DNA of 64,000 nt from Chromatiaceae bacterium (GTDB taxonomy: Bacteria > Pseudomonadota > Gammaproteobacteria > Chromatiales > Chromatiaceae): NCBI GenBank assembly GCA_024235315.1, contig JACKMP010000005.1, positions 139,359 through 203,358 of the forward strand. Direction: 5' to 3'. This document shows positions 9,009-19,252 of the stretch, one piece after another. The number at the start of each line of letters is the position of its first letter. Position 1 is the stretch's first letter. The notes beneath the pieces are model-generated. The model saw only the letters and a list, made by a program, of their open reading frames with translations. It searched no databases and was not told the origin of the DNA. Position numbers and translations under genes: made by a program.

Positions 9009-11048
9009 CTAACGGTCCTGGGCGCCCACCAGCCAGCAACTCACCCGTCTGCCCGGCGCAACCTCGACCGTTGCCGGATAGCGCTCCCGGCAGATTGCAC
9101 TCGCGTGCGGACAGCGCGGATGAAAATGGCAGCCGCTTGGCGGATCGCTCGGTGATGGCATATCCCCTTCCAGCCTGATTACTTCCCTGTGGTGTGCCGG
9201 GTCAGCGACCGGCACCGCACTGAGCAGTGCAGCGGTATAGGGATGCAGGGGTTCACGCAGCACGCTGTCGACGTCGCCGTATTCGACGATGCGGCCGAGA
9301 TACATCACCGCCACCTCGTGTGCGAGGTAGGCGACGACCGAGATGTTGTGCGTGATAAACAGGTACGACAGGCCCAGTTCAGCCTGCAGATCCTTGAGCA
9401 GATTGAGCACCTGCGCCTGCACCGAGACATCCAGGGCACTGGTCGGTTCATCGCACACGATCAGGCGCGGCTTGAGCGCCAGCGCGCGGGCAATTGCGAT
9501 GCGCTGACGCTGCCCCCCTGAAAACTCGTGTGGATAACGGTCCGCAGCATTCGGCCGCATGCCGACCTGGTCCAGCAGCTTCTCCACCAGCACCCTGCGT
9601 TGTGCGCGATTACCGCCAAGACCCTGTGCCACCAGGCCCTCGGCGATGATGTCCTCGACCAGCATGCGCGGATTCATCGACGACGCGGGATCCTGGAAGA
9701 TGATCTGAAACTCCCTCCGCAGGCGACGCAGTTCGCGGCCCTTGACGCTGGCCAGATCGACGCCGTCGAACAGCACCCGGCCGGCGGTCGGCCCAGGCAG
9801 CTGCAGTATCGCCTTGCCGACCGTCGTCTTGCCGCAACCGGACTCGCCCACCAGTGCAACGGTGCGCCCGGTCGGGATCGCAAGATCAAGCCCGTCCACC
9901 GCCTTTACATAACCAACAACCCGCCGCAGGATCCCCGCCTGGATGGGGAAATGCACCTTCAGTTGTTCCACCTGTAGCAGCTGATCGGCCGTTTGCGATG
10001 CAGCCGTCTCACCCACAACCGCCGCAGCTGCCGAATCCGGCATCTGCTCCATGGTCAGGTGACAGCGATAGCCATCCTGCGGTGCACCGCGCCAAGGTGG
10101 CAGGCTGCTGCGACAGGCATCGTGCACCAGCTCGCAACGATCAGCGAAACGGCAGCTGTTGAAGGGCTGATCCAGTGCAGGCACGATGCCGGGGATCACA
10201 TCGAGCCCGTGGCCACGCTTGGCAGCATCGGGAACTGATCTGAACAGCTTGCGACTGTAGGGGTGCGCAGGCCGCTCGAAAAAGCTCTTGACGTCGCTGA
10301 TCTCCAGCAGCTGTCCCGCATACATGACCCCGACCCGATCCGCCATCTCAGCCACCACACCCAGGTCATGGGTGATCAGCAGGATCGCCATATCGGTTTC
10401 CTGCTGCAGTTTTCTGAGGAGATCGAGCACCTGTGCCTGGATCGTGACGTCCAGCGCCGTGGTCGGCTCGTCGGCAATCAACAATGCCGGACGTCCAGCC
10501 AACGCCATCGCAATCATCACGCGTTGCTTCATGCCACCGGACAGCTGGTGCGGATACGCCTTCAACCGCTCCTGCGGATCGGGTATTCCAACCGCACGGA
10601 ACAACTCGGCCACCCTCGACCTGACCTTGCCACGACTGTCGGGGTCATGCAGACGGACCGCCTCGGCGACCTGTTCACCGACAGTCATCACCGGATTCAG
10701 CGAGGTCATCGGCTCCTGAAAGATCATTCCGATTCGACCACCCCGCTCGGCCCGCATTTCCGCTTCGGACAGTGCACGCAGCGACTGCCCGTCAAGCAGT
10801 ACATCACCGGCAACGATGCGCCCCGAGTGCGGCAACAGGCGCATGATCGACAGTGCGATCATCGATTTCCCGCAACCGGACTCACCAAGCAATACGAATG
10901 TCTCGCCGCGGCGAATACTCAGGCTGACCCCGTCGACAGCACGTACCGGCGTGGTGTCGCTCCCCAGATGGGTGGACAGATCCTCGATCGCCAGCAATGG
11001 TGGCCTCGACATCGGCTGCTCGTGTGTGGCTTTCATCGTGCGGCTCAT
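9009..11048 (-). CDS. yejF: Peptide ABC transporter, double ATP-binding protein (YejF type)
   Basis: Tandem ATPase that powers uptake of short peptides. From the ATG at 11048 it has 679 residues with two complete ABC cassettes. The first has [11 protein letters not shown], signature LSGGMKQR and Walker [13 protein letters not shown], followed by an oligopeptide/dipeptide C-terminal domain with a cysteine cluster ([14 protein letters not shown]). The second has [19 protein letters not shown] and [12 protein letters not shown], with a similar Cys-rich tail ([14 protein letters not shown]). It is longer than E. coli YejF (529). The start overlaps the yejE stop by 4 nt (ATGA). An upstream extension to 11159 in the same frame lies inside yejE and is not family-like. 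Confidence 0.93.
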   Translation of the reverse strand: MSRTMKATHEQPMSRPPLLAIEDLSTHLGSDTTPVRAVDGVSLSIRRGETFVLLGESGCGKSMIALSIMRLLPHSGRIVAGDVLLDGQSLRALSEAEMRAERGGRIGMIFQEPMTSLNPVMTVGEQVAEAVRLHDPDSRGKVRSRVAELFRAVGIPDPQERLKAYPHQLSGGMKQRVMIAMALAGRPALLIADEPTTALDVTIQAQVLDLLRKLQQETDMAILLITHDLGVVAEMADRVGVMYAGQLLEISDVKSFFERPAHPYSRKLFRSVPDAAKRGHGLDVIPGIVPALDQPFNSCRFADRCELVHDACRSSLPPWRGAPQDGYRCHLTMEQMPDSAAAAVVGETAASQTADQLLQVEQLKVHFPIQAGILRRVVGYVKAVDGLDLAIPTGRTVALVGESGCGKTTVGKAILQLPGPTAGRVLFDGVDLASVKGRELRRLRREFQIIFQDPASSMNPRMLVEDIIAEGLVAQGLGGNRAQRRVLVEKLLDQVGMRPNAADRYPHEFSGGQRQRIAIARALALKPRLIVCDEPTSALDVSVQAQVLNLLKDLQAELGLSYLFITHNISVVAYLAHEVAVMYLGRIVEYGDVDSVLREPLHPYTAALLSAVPVADPAHHREVIRLEGDMPSPSDPPSGCHFHPRCPHASAICRERYPATVEVAPGRRVSCWLVGAQDR

Positions 11049-12433
11049 CGCTGCTGTCTCAGGCGCGGATCGAAGGCGTCGCGCACCACGTCGGAAAAGA
11101 GATTGGCCGCCAGCACCAGGGTGAACATGAACCCGAAGGCCGCGAGCAGCGACCACCACACGACCGGCTCCCTGGCCAGTTCAAGGCGTGCCCCGTTGAT
11201 CATATTGCCCCAGCTGTTGGTCGCCGGATCGACGCCGATACTTATGTACGAAAGTACCGCCTCCGCCAGCACCAGGCCGCTGAAATCGAGCACGATCGTG
11301 ATCAGCACGATGTGCATCACATTGGGAACGACATGGCGCAACAGAATGCGGAAATGACCGACCCCGAATGCACGTGCCGCCTGTACATACTCAAGCTCAC
11401 GCAGTTTCAGCGCCTCGCCCCGCAACAGGCGGCACAGCGAGGTCCAGCTGGTTACACCAAGGATCAGGCACAAAAACAGCAGACGCAGGTCGGCGCGCTC
11501 GGTCAGGCTGTTGAATTCATCGGCATGATTGCTCATATAGATCTGCATCATCAGCACAGCCGCCGCGATCAACAGTACCCCTGGTATCGAGTTCAGCGTC
11601 GTGTACAGATACTGAATGAAGTCGTCCACCCAACCGCGGAAGTACCCGGCCATGATCCCGAGCATGATCGCCGCCGGCAGCATGACCAGCGTGGTCACGG
11701 TACCGATGACCAGGCCGGTGCGGATGCTCTTGAGCGACTGGAAAAACACGTCCTCGCCTACCTTGTCCGTTCCCAACACGTGATAGTAGCCGGCCAGCTC
11801 CCACAGCGCGGCAAACATCATGATCAGCCCCAACGCGCTCCAGGCGCCGATGTGCCAGGGGTTGTCCATCCGGCCCATCAGCAGGCGATGCAGGCGACGT
11901 CGATCGAAGCGACACAACAGGATCAGCAGCGCGGCCCAGGCAAGCGCTCCGTTGAATGCACCGGACAGCGAGCGCCACGCGATATCAGCAGCCCTGCCGC
12001 TGCCGTCGGCATCCAGGTGCGCACCGCCGTAGAGCAGGCGCGGATAGTCCCGCACCAGGCTGCCGTCCGCCTGTTCCACGTTTTCCTTGCTGAACAGGTG
12101 GGACGAAAAAGGCGACGAGTAGGTCTTTTCACGTTGCGTGCGAAGCGGTCCCGCAATCACATCAAACAGGCTTAACACCTCGGTTGAATAGACCGGCTTG
12201 CCGTTGGCATCGTCGCTGGTCTTCGGATTGAAATGCAGCGTATCGAGCAGTCCGATCAGAAGGTAAAACGCAAGCACGACCATCGTCGCCTGGCCGGTGC
12301 GACTACCGGCCACCCGCCGCCACGGCTGTAGCAGGTGCTCGTAACGGCGCGTATACCAGACCATCGCCATCGCCAGGCCCAGCAACAGGTAGATCAGGGC
12401 GTCCGTCCACAGTATGACCGGCTGAAACGGCAT
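11045..12433 (-). CDS. yejE: Peptide ABC transporter permease (YejE type)
   Basis: Inner-membrane permease subunit of the peptide importer. The 462 residues include an N-terminal helix pair with a large periplasmic loop and a C-terminal transporter domain with about five helices. The permease coupling EAA loop is visible as [24 protein letters not shown]. It exceeds E. coli YejE (341) through the extra loop between the first helices, about residues 60-200. It starts 3 nt after yejB stops and overlaps yejF by 4 nt, so the four Yej genes form one operon. Confidence 0.92.
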   Translation of the reverse strand: MPFQPVILWTDALIYLLLGLAMAMVWYTRRYEHLLQPWRRVAGSRTGQATMVVLAFYLLIGLLDTLHFNPKTSDDANGKPVYSTEVLSLFDVIAGPLRTQREKTYSSPFSSHLFSKENVEQADGSLVRDYPRLLYGGAHLDADGSGRAADIAWRSLSGAFNGALAWAALLILLCRFDRRRLHRLLMGRMDNPWHIGAWSALGLIMMFAALWELAGYYHVLGTDKVGEDVFFQSLKSIRTGLVIGTVTTLVMLPAAIMLGIMAGYFRGWVDDFIQYLYTTLNSIPGVLLIAAAVLMMQIYMSNHADEFNSLTERADLRLLFLCLILGVTSWTSLCRLLRGEALKLRELEYVQAARAFGVGHFRILLRHVVPNVMHIVLITIVLDFSGLVLAEAVLSYISIGVDPATNSWGNMINGARLELAREPVVWWSLLAAFGFMFTLVLAANLFSDVVRDAFDPRLRQQR

Positions 12434-12436
12434 GAC

Positions 12437-13414
12437 TCAGTCCAGCCTCACGCGCGGATCGGCGATTGTGTAGGAGATATCGGTCAACAACAGGCCGAGG
12501 ATATACAGCACCGCACCCAGGAACACCATGGCACGCACAATGGCGAAATCCTGGCTGTTGATCGCATCGATCGTGTAGCTTCCCAGACCCGGTATACCAA
12601 AGAACGACTCGGTGAGCAGACTGCCAATGAACAGCAATGGCAACACAACGACCACCCCGGTCAGGATCGGGATCAGCGCATTGCGCAGCACATGGCGAAA
12701 CAACACCAGGTGTTCGGAAACACCCTTGGCGCGTGCCGACCGGACATAGTCGCGATGAACCTCTTCGAGAAACAGCGTGCGGTACCAGCGGGTTCCTGAG
12801 CCGATGCCACCGACCACCCCGACGATCATCGGCAGGACGATGAACTTCCAGGCGTTTACACCGGTGTCGTAACCGGATATCGGCACCAGGTTCAGCACCT
12901 TTCCGACCAGGAACTGGCCACCGATGATGTAGAACAGCCCTGAGATCGACATCATTGCCACGCACAGCACCACACCCCAGAAATCCAGGTAGGTCGCACG
13001 AAAAAAGGCCAGCAGCAATGCAAAAGTGATATTCACGGCGAGACCGATCAGCAGCGTCGGCACCGCGATCGCGAGGCTGGGCCACATGCGCTGCGATATG
13101 TCATGGCCGATATCACGCCCGCTGTCGGACTGACCGAAGTCGAACAGAAACAAGCGGATCGATTTTTCGAACAGAATCGTGTCGGTGAACACTGCGGCAC
13201 CCTGCTGCGCCGTGTTGACCAACAGTGGCCTGTCGTAACCATGATCCTGTTTCCAGGACTGGATGGCTGCGTCGGTCACACGCTTGCTGCCAAGGTGCAT
13301 TCTCGCCATGTCGTCAGGTGAATTGACCACAAAGAACAGCACGAAGGTGAGCGCATTCACGCCAATCAGGATTGGCAGGGCGTACAACAGGCGACGAATG
13401 ATGTAGGCAGTCAC
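12437..13414 (-). CDS. yejB: Peptide ABC transporter permease (YejB type)
   Basis: First permease subunit of the importer, 325 residues. The N-terminal MTAYIIRRLLYALPILIGVNALTF type helix is characteristic of DppB/OppB/YejB permeases. The motif DYVRSARAKGVSEHLVLFRHVLRNALIPI is the ATPase-coupling EAA loop (A-A-x3-G pattern), and about six hydrophobic helices are visible. It overlaps the end of the binding protein gene by 4 nt and precedes yejE by 3 nt. Confidence 0.94.
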   Translation of the reverse strand: MTAYIIRRLLYALPILIGVNALTFVLFFVVNSPDDMARMHLGSKRVTDAAIQSWKQDHGYDRPLLVNTAQQGAAVFTDTILFEKSIRLFLFDFGQSDSGRDIGHDISQRMWPSLAIAVPTLLIGLAVNITFALLLAFFRATYLDFWGVVLCVAMMSISGLFYIIGGQFLVGKVLNLVPISGYDTGVNAWKFIVLPMIVGVVGGIGSGTRWYRTLFLEEVHRDYVRSARAKGVSEHLVLFRHVLRNALIPILTGVVVVLPLLFIGSLLTESFFGIPGLGSYTIDAINSQDFAIVRAMVFLGAVLYILGLLLTDISYTIADPRVRLD

Positions 13415-15636
13415 AGCGCCCTACTCCTTTCTCGCGCACGAAATCCGCGTATCGCGGGGATCAGCGACACGACCAGCAGTCCGAGCAGCAGCCCGACCGG
13501 CCACAGCACCGGTCGGTTCCACGCCTGTTGTGCTGCCGCACGCACTGGGCCGTCCACGCGCTTGTATTTCAGCGTGTTGTTGGCCATCAGGTGCGGTTTG
13601 GCGTTCTTGTACCAGGCATGGTGAAGGCTGAATGCCTTGGGGAAGAAGCCGAACAGCCAGGGTGATTCCTCGCGCAGGATCCCGACCATGCGATCAATGA
13701 CCGCCTGCCGCTCCTCGCCGTTGGGCAGGTCTTTCATCCTGACGAACAACTCGTCGAATTCGGCATTGCTGAAATTGGCCGCATTCTCCCCCTTGGACTC
13801 GACCTTGGCATTGGGGCCGTACAGCAGAAAGAAGAAATTCTCCGGGTCCGGGTAGTCTGCATTCCAGCCCCAGCTGAAAATCTGCGCGGTACCGGTAAGC
13901 ATCTTGTCCTGAAAGCGATTGTAGTCAGTGGCCCGGATGACCAACTCAATGCCCAGCTTGGCGAGCTGCTTGCGATACCACTGCAGTGTCGCCTTGCTGT
14001 CCGGCCCGGCCGCCGGGGTATCGTAGTAAAGGATCAGCGGACCACCGGACTGCGGATCACGCCCCCCGGCATAACCGGCCTTTTCCAGCAACTGCTGCGC
14101 CTGTTCGATACCGCGCCGTCGCGCGACACCGTTCAGCCATTCGTGCGTGATCGGGTTGACGCCCTGCTCACCATCGCGATAGCCGAATATGCCAGGCGGC
14201 AGCGGGCTCTGTGCCACCTCGCCACGGCCGTTCTGGAAGATAGAGATGAATTCCTCGAAATCCATCGCAATGGCGATTGCCTGGCGCAGCAGGCGCGCAC
14301 GCTCGCTGTCTCCACCTACCACCGGGTCCAGCATATTGAAGCCCGTATAGAACACCGATGTCTCGATTGCGGTACTCAGGCGAATACCCTTTTCAATCAT
14401 CGACTCGGTCAGGCTCGCTTCGCCGCTGCTGCCGAACTGCACCGCCTGATCGAAACTGTCGGAACCGATTCCGGAGTTGTCGTAGTAGCCCTGCAGGAAC
14501 TTGTTCCAGCGCGGGATCGCTTCGTTCTCCAGCGAATACACTGCGCGATCAATAAATGGCATCGGGCGTCCCGCATCATCCAGCAGACCCTCTTCACGTG
14601 CATCCTGTGGACCATCCGACGGATAACGCTCGCCGTGAAAATTGGGATTGCGCACCAGCACCATCCGCAGGTTCGGATTGTTCTCGGTCAACATGAAGGG
14701 GCCTGTACCGATCGGGTACCAGTGCAGATTGACGTTCTTTTCGTCCAACCCCGGCTGCTGGTAGAAGCGTTCTGCCTCCCAGGGCATCGGGGCAAAGAAA
14801 TTCATCGCCAGCCAGAACACAAACTGCGGATATTTCTTTTCGATGCGAATGCGATAGGTGTAGCGATCGATCTCTTCGACACCAGCCATATCGATAGTGC
14901 GCAGGTCGAGCCAGGGCCTGGTCTCACCCGTCTTCGCCACCAACTGCTCATAGGCCGCTTTGGATTCAGCGGCGAAGTCGGCAAAGCCGCGAATATGCCC
15001 CGCCATCAGGCCTGCCACCGGTGAATGGTTGGCGGTAAACGCCAGCCGCTTGATCTGATAGATGTAGTCAGCGGCCACCAGTTCACGCGTACCTGTCAGC
15101 GGAAAATCGGCAAGGGTGTTGACGCGCAGCGTCTGCCCGGCGCTGAGCGGCCAGTACGCCGGGCTGCCGTCAGTATTGACTGCCAGTGCCGGATGCGGCT
15201 GGTAACGGATACCTGGCTGGATGCGCAGGATGTAGTCGGTATAGGCGACATCGGCAGCGGGCGCCTGGTCGTTCAGTTCGGAACCGTCATGTGCGTAGTA
15301 CCGAATCTGCGGCATGTCCGCCGCTGTCAGTGGAACCAGGCTGTAGGGGCGCCGCAGAAAATGATATTGCAGCGGCGGCTCGTAGACCTGCGAAATGAAC
15401 GCCCACTCGTTTGAGCTGTAGGAGCGAGCCGGATCTAAATGTTTGGGACGTTCAGAAAATGAACTGTAAAAAACCGCCTTTGCAGACTCCCCTGCGCGAT
15501 AAGGGTCATTCCACGCCTGTTCGGTGCAACCGGTCAAAGTTACCAGCACCGCCAGTACCAGCGTCCAACCGAACCGGCTCCGACGAGACCGCGAAACTTT
15601 GAATGCCGGAAATCTTTGAGTTAAGTTACGCGCCAT
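13411..15636 (-). CDS. yejA: Peptide ABC transporter solute-binding protein (YejA type), lipoprotein with C-terminal helix
   Basis: Family 5 extracellular solute-binding protein that presents peptides to the YejBEF permease. It has 741 residues, longer than E. coli YejA (604). The N-terminus is a basic region, a helix and a lipobox-like LVTLTGC at about residue 37, so it is probably lipid-anchored. The body has SBP_bac_5 hallmarks (YSSNEWAFISQVYEPPLQY, DNPNFHGERYP-like NPNFHGERYP, and WGWNADYPDPENFFFLLYG). Unusually, the last 30 residues form a hydrophobic helix (LWPVGLLLGLLVVSLIPAI) with a basic tail, a second possible membrane anchor. It is first in the operon. Confidence 0.9.
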   Translation of the reverse strand: MARNLTQRFPAFKVSRSRRSRFGWTLVLAVLVTLTGCTEQAWNDPYRAGESAKAVFYSSFSERPKHLDPARSYSSNEWAFISQVYEPPLQYHFLRRPYSLVPLTAADMPQIRYYAHDGSELNDQAPAADVAYTDYILRIQPGIRYQPHPALAVNTDGSPAYWPLSAGQTLRVNTLADFPLTGTRELVAADYIYQIKRLAFTANHSPVAGLMAGHIRGFADFAAESKAAYEQLVAKTGETRPWLDLRTIDMAGVEEIDRYTYRIRIEKKYPQFVFWLAMNFFAPMPWEAERFYQQPGLDEKNVNLHWYPIGTGPFMLTENNPNLRMVLVRNPNFHGERYPSDGPQDAREEGLLDDAGRPMPFIDRAVYSLENEAIPRWNKFLQGYYDNSGIGSDSFDQAVQFGSSGEASLTESMIEKGIRLSTAIETSVFYTGFNMLDPVVGGDSERARLLRQAIAIAMDFEEFISIFQNGRGEVAQSPLPPGIFGYRDGEQGVNPITHEWLNGVARRRGIEQAQQLLEKAGYAGGRDPQSGGPLILYYDTPAAGPDSKATLQWYRKQLAKLGIELVIRATDYNRFQDKMLTGTAQIFSWGWNADYPDPENFFFLLYGPNAKVESKGENAANFSNAEFDELFVRMKDLPNGEERQAVIDRMVGILREESPWLFGFFPKAFSLHHAWYKNAKPHLMANNTLKYKRVDGPVRAAAQQAWNRPVLWPVGLLLGLLVVSLIPAIRGFRARERSRAL

Positions 15637-15757
15637 TCTTTGAACGTTTTCGTGTCAGGCTTCGGGCATCACAAAAAGCCCGATGATGATCGCATTGCAG
15701 CGGGTGTCTGTCAGCCCGTTTGTTCCCCACCAGGATTCAGGATCGCGAGGAAATCAT

Positions 15758-16534
15758 ATGGGATTCTTAGACAACAAACGCGCGCTGATTGTCGGCGTCG
15801 CGAGCAATCGCTCGATTGCCTACGGTATCGCCAAGGCGATGCATCGCGAAGGCGCCGAACTCGCCTTCACCTACCAGGGTGAGAAGCTGCGCGACCGGGT
15901 GACCGGTTTCGCCGCGGAGTTCGGCTCGGACATTGTGTTGCCACTCGACGTCGGCAGCGACGAGGAGATCGACTCGGCATTCGCTCAACTGGCACAGCGC
16001 TGGGACGGTCTGGACTGCCTGATCCACTCGGTTGGCTTCGCCCCGCGTGAGCAACTCGAGGGCTCGTATATCGACGCAGTGACGCGTGACGGCTTCCGTA
16101 TCGCACACGATATCAGCGCCTACAGCCTTGCCGCGCTGGCCAAGGCGGGGCGCACGATGATGCAGGGGCGCAACGGTGCCATCGTCACGATGAGCTACCT
16201 GGGTGCCGTGCGTACAGTTCCCAACTATAACGTCATGGGGGTGGCCAAGGCCGCGCTCGAGGCCAACGTGCGTTACCTGGCCGATGCGCTCGGCCCGGAA
16301 GGGACACGCGTCAATGCGGTATCGGCGGGTCCGATCAGGACACTGGCAGCCTCCGGGATCAGCGGCTTTCGGGGCATGCTCGCCGAGGCAGAACAAAAGA
16401 CGCCTCTGCGACGAAATGTCACGATCGACGAGGTCGGCAACGCAACGGCATTTCTGTGCTCGGACCTGGCATCGGGTATCACAGGTGATGTGCTGTACGT
16501 CGACTCCGGGTACCACATTCTGGGCATGGCATAG
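15758..16534 (+). CDS. fabI: Enoyl-[acyl-carrier-protein] reductase (NADH)
   Basis: Short-chain dehydrogenase that reduces the enoyl-ACP double bond, the last step of each fatty-acid elongation cycle. From the ATG at 15758 (AGGA ribosome site 6 nt upstream) it has 258 residues. The FabI-type nucleotide motif is [13 protein letters not shown], and the active site shows Y147, Y157 and K164 in the Y-x6-K spacing (NYNVMGVAK). Triclosan-target-type FabI rather than FabV or FabK. It stands alone and ends just before a strong bidirectional terminator. An upstream in-frame ATG at 15683 would add residues unlike the family. Confidence 0.97.
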   Translation: MGFLDNKRALIVGVASNRSIAYGIAKAMHREGAELAFTYQGEKLRDRVTGFAAEFGSDIVLPLDVGSDEEIDSAFAQLAQRWDGLDCLIHSVGFAPREQLEGSYIDAVTRDGFRIAHDISAYSLAALAKAGRTMMQGRNGAIVTMSYLGAVRTVPNYNVMGVAKAALEANVRYLADALGPEGTRVNAVSAGPIRTLAASGISGFRGMLAEAEQKTPLRRNVTIDEVGNATAFLCSDLASGITGDVLYVDSGYHILGMA

Positions 16535-16560
16535 ACGGACCCTCCTCGAAGCACCTGAGC

Positions 16561-16589
16561 AAAAAAAGCGGCCGCCTGGCCGCTTTTTT
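16561..16589. terminator. Bidirectional intrinsic terminator between fabI and ppiD
   Basis: A GC-rich hairpin (AGCGGCC paired with GGCCGCT, 4-nt loop) is flanked by seven A on the left and six T on the right. It can therefore terminate fabI rightwards and ppiD leftwards; the two convergent genes end on either side. Confidence 0.92.
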
Positions 16590-16614
16590 CGTTAACCCGC
16601 TTTGCGCTGTGCAC

Positions 16615-18531
16615 TCATTCCTTGATCGGAACAAGTTTGATGTCTGCCTGTTCGCGCAGGCTGCGGGTGACATAGTTCAGTTGCGCATTCGCCGCCTGCG
16701 CCACAGCCTGTTCCATCACCGCGGCCCGTTCAGCCTGCGGCATCGATGCCAGCTCCCCACCCTGCGCCGAGGCGAGCTCGATCAGGAAATAGTCGCCCTC
16801 TGCCGACACCACACCGGCATATTGCGGCTTCGACGACTGAGGTGGCGCCAGACCAAACACCTTGTCCAGTATCTCGGCGGGAACAACACGGTCATCGCGC
16901 CCGATCTTGCCGGGCTCCTCGATCACCCATGCGTGCTCAGCCGCCAGGTCCGCCAGATTCTTGCTGCCGGATTCGAGTTCTCCGACAAAGGTCGCACCGG
17001 TCTGCGCCGCCACTTCGGACGCATTGGTCTTCCTGAAATCGGATTCGATGGTCGCCCGGATCTCGTCGAATCCCTTGACGCCGGCAGGCTCGTGCTCCGC
17101 GACCCGCACCACGACTGCGCGCTGTGAGCCGACCTCGATGAGTTCACTGTTATGTCCCTCGACCAACACGTCGTCCGAGAACACCGCATTCATGACCTTG
17201 GGATCGTCAAGTGGTGCAGGCAGCTGACCGTTTCGCGTCACCCAGTCAGTCGTACTGACTGTCAGGCCCAACGCCTCTGCGGCCGGCGTCAGGCTGGCCG
17301 AGTTCTCATAAGCCAGTTGCGCCAGTCTCTCCGCGTAGTCGAAATACAGGTTCTCGGCCTCGAACTTGCGATACGCCGCTTCGATTTTTTCGCGCATATC
17401 GGCAAAACTGGCATCCGACCCGCCACGCACATCGGTCACCTGGATAATGTGGAAACCAAACTCGGTGCGCACCGGATCACTGAGTTCTCCTTTCGGCAGA
17501 GCAAAAGCTGCATCCTCGAACGCCGTGACCATCAGGCCTCGCTCGACCCAACCGAGGTCCCCGCCGCTCTTCGCCGAGCCGGGATCATCCGAGTTTTCCT
17601 GCGCGATGCTGGCGAAATCAGCACCACCACGCAGCTGCGCGAGCAAGTCATCGGCCTTGGCCTGCGCTTTGGCCACGTCCTCATCACCCGCACCTGCCGC
17701 AATCGCGACCAGGATGTGTCGCATCTCGCGCTCTTCACGCGCGACGAACTCTGCCCTGTGGTCACGGAAATACTGTTGCAACGCCTCGTCGCTTACCTCG
17801 ACCAACCCACCGAGCGAGGACGCGTCCAACAGCAGGTAGCTGGCCTGCACCCGTTCGGGCGTCCGGTAACGATCCAGATTGCTTTCATAATAACGCCGCA
17901 ACTGATCTTCACCCGGGACCGCCTGGTCGATGAAAGAGGCTGCGGGCACCCGCGCATAACGCACGGTACGCTGCTCGGCACCCAGGCGGATGCGCGTCTT
18001 GAGATCCGCCTCGGTCACAAACACGGTCTCGCGAATACCACTGCGCAACTGCGACAGCGCGAGGTCCTGGCGCACACCCTGTTCGAAGCTGACACGGCTC
18101 ATGCCGCGATTGCGGACCGCGGCTTCATAGGCCTGCTGGTCGAATTGGCCGTCTCTCTGAAATGCCGGCACCGAGACGATGAATCCACGCGCCTGCGCAT
18201 CACCGGTGCGCAGGTTCCAATCACCGGCGCTATCGGCCAGCAATCTCTCCTCGATCATCGCATTCAGCACTTGCGGCTTCAGCCGGGCATCATCGAAAAG
18301 CTCGGCGCTGTAGTTGTCGCCAAGTGAGAATCGCAGGTTTTCACGGAAATCGCGCACCCGCTGATCGAGCATGCGCTGGGTGATCTTTTCGCCGTTGACG
18401 ACAGCCACCTCAGGCTCGCTGCCGGTGCCGAGATATTCCTGAATACCCCAGAGGGCAAACGGGACGCTGATAAGAATGACGATGGTCCAGGCGATCCAGC
18501 CCTGGGCTTTTTCTCTTATGGCCTGCAGCAT
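16615..18531 (-). CDS. ppiD: Periplasmic folding chaperone / peptidyl-prolyl isomerase PpiD
   Basis: Inner-membrane-anchored chaperone with a parvulin domain, acting on proteins leaving the SecYEG translocon. It has 638 residues, near the usual 620-640. The N-terminal helix is at about residues 12-30 (GWIAWTIVILISVPFALWG). A SurA_N-like region follows (NGEKITQRMLDQRV). The parvulin domain at about residues 265-360 has MRHILVAI, LAQLRGGADFASIA, DLGWVERG and GFHIIQVTD. Its position next to hupB and lon is the usual gammaproteobacterial order, with two tRNA genes between ppiD and hupB here. Confidence 0.93.
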   Translation of the reverse strand: MLQAIREKAQGWIAWTIVILISVPFALWGIQEYLGTGSEPEVAVVNGEKITQRMLDQRVRDFRENLRFSLGDNYSAELFDDARLKPQVLNAMIEERLLADSAGDWNLRTGDAQARGFIVSVPAFQRDGQFDQQAYEAAVRNRGMSRVSFEQGVRQDLALSQLRSGIRETVFVTEADLKTRIRLGAEQRTVRYARVPAASFIDQAVPGEDQLRRYYESNLDRYRTPERVQASYLLLDASSLGGLVEVSDEALQQYFRDHRAEFVAREEREMRHILVAIAAGAGDEDVAKAQAKADDLLAQLRGGADFASIAQENSDDPGSAKSGGDLGWVERGLMVTAFEDAAFALPKGELSDPVRTEFGFHIIQVTDVRGGSDASFADMREKIEAAYRKFEAENLYFDYAERLAQLAYENSASLTPAAEALGLTVSTTDWVTRNGQLPAPLDDPKVMNAVFSDDVLVEGHNSELIEVGSQRAVVVRVAEHEPAGVKGFDEIRATIESDFRKTNASEVAAQTGATFVGELESGSKNLADLAAEHAWVIEEPGKIGRDDRVVPAEILDKVFGLAPPQSSKPQYAGVVSAEGDYFLIELASAQGGELASMPQAERAAVMEQAVAQAANAQLNYVTRSLREQADIKLVPIKE

Positions 18532-18560
18532 ATTTCGCTTAAGTCTGTTGCAAAGTCGGA

Positions 18561-18593
18561 AAAGAAAACGGGGTATCGAACGATACCCCGTTT
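18561..18593 (-). terminator. Intrinsic terminator after the tRNA-Val/tRNA-Asp genes
   Basis: The hairpin CGGGGTATCG / CGATACCCCG with a 2-nt loop is followed on the minus strand by a T-rich stretch (GTTTTCTTTT). It lies 11-12 bases beyond the 3' end of tRNA-Asp, so it should end a hupB-tRNA transcript before ppiD. Confidence 0.85.
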
Positions 18594-18604
18594 AACCCTA
18601 GATA

Positions 18605-18681
18605 TGGCGGAGTGGACGGGGCTCGAACCCGCGACCCCCGGCGTGACAGGCCGGTATTCTAACCAACTGAACTACCACTCC
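18605..18681 (-). tRNA. tRNA-Asp (GTC)
   Basis: 77 nt including an encoded CCA. Acceptor GGAGTGG pairs with CCACTCC. The anticodon loop CTGTCAC presents GTC, and the T arm GCGGGTTCGAGCCCCGT is canonical. It lies 7 nt downstream of tRNA-Val. Confidence 0.97.
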
Positions 18682-18688
18682 AGATTCT

Positions 18689-18764
18689 TGGTGGGTGCTG
18701 CAGGGATCGAACCTGCGACCCTCGCCTTGTAAGGGCGATGCTCTCCCAGCTGAGCTAAGCACCC
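18689..18764 (-). tRNA. tRNA-Val (TAC)
   Basis: 76 nt including an encoded CCA. Acceptor GGGTGCT pairs with AGCACCC. The anticodon loop CTTACAA presents TAC, and the D arm is TAGCTCAGCTGGGAGAGC. It starts only 14 nt after the hupB stop, so it is probably processed from a hupB transcript. Confidence 0.97.
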
Positions 18765-18778
18765 CGATACGAGGCGCG

Positions 18779-19051
18779 CTAGTTTACTGCGTCTTTAAAT
18801 GCTTTGCCAGCTTTAAATGCAGGTGCCTTGGAGGCCGCGATCTCGATCGTGTTGCCGGTCTTGGGATTACGACCGGTGCGTGCTGCGCGCTCACGCAGCA
18901 GGAAAGTGCCGAATCCCACGACCGACACTGTGTCATTGTTCTTTACCGCTTTGGTGATGGCATCAATCAAGCCGTCCAGCGCCCTACCGGCTGCAGCCTT
19001 CGAGATATCAGCGGAATCGGCCATAGCCTCGATCAGTTCAGATTTGTTCAT
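18779..19051 (-). CDS. hupB: DNA-binding protein HU-beta
   Basis: Small nucleoid protein that bends DNA. From the ATG at 19051 it has exactly 90 residues, the standard HU length ([20 protein letters not shown]). The beta-arm signature [21 protein letters not shown] and the C-terminal [16 protein letters not shown] are typical. A 10-residue upstream extension is possible in frame but not family-like. Its neighbours ppiD and lon match the E. coli order lon-hupB-ppiD. A strong sigma70 promoter lies about 100 bases upstream. Confidence 0.97.
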   Translation of the reverse strand: MNKSELIEAMADSADISKAAAGRALDGLIDAITKAVKNNDTVSVVGFGTFLLRERAARTGRNPKTGNTIEIAASKAPAFKAGKAFKDAVN

Positions 19052-19155
19052 TCGGACGGTGCCCCCTGTTGGAAAATACAACCCGGTCCATGGCTGGCTG
19101 CAATTTGGGTGGAATAAGACATTGTCAGTTGGCCTGACTCTATTATGCGGGCAGC

Positions 19156-19185
19156 TTTATAGCAGCCTGAAAAATTCAGTGTCAA
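19156..19185 (-). promoter_or_regulatory. sigma70-type promoter of hupB
   Basis: On the minus strand, -35 TTGACA (19180-19185) and -10 TATAAA (19156-19161) are separated by 18 nt. It lies 105 bases upstream of the hupB ATG and downstream of the lon stop, so hupB can be expressed independently of lon. Confidence 0.75.
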
Positions 19186-19252
19186 GCGAGCCGATCAATG
19201 TCCCTGATATGGCTCGCCTGACAAAGGTTTCTACCAGTGTTGCGGTTCAGTT

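Noticed and set aside
10263..12175. Long plus-strand frames (364 and 392 codons) opposite the Yej ATPase and permease genes
   Set aside because: Antisense to well supported ABC genes with intact motifs; composition is that of a complementary frame.
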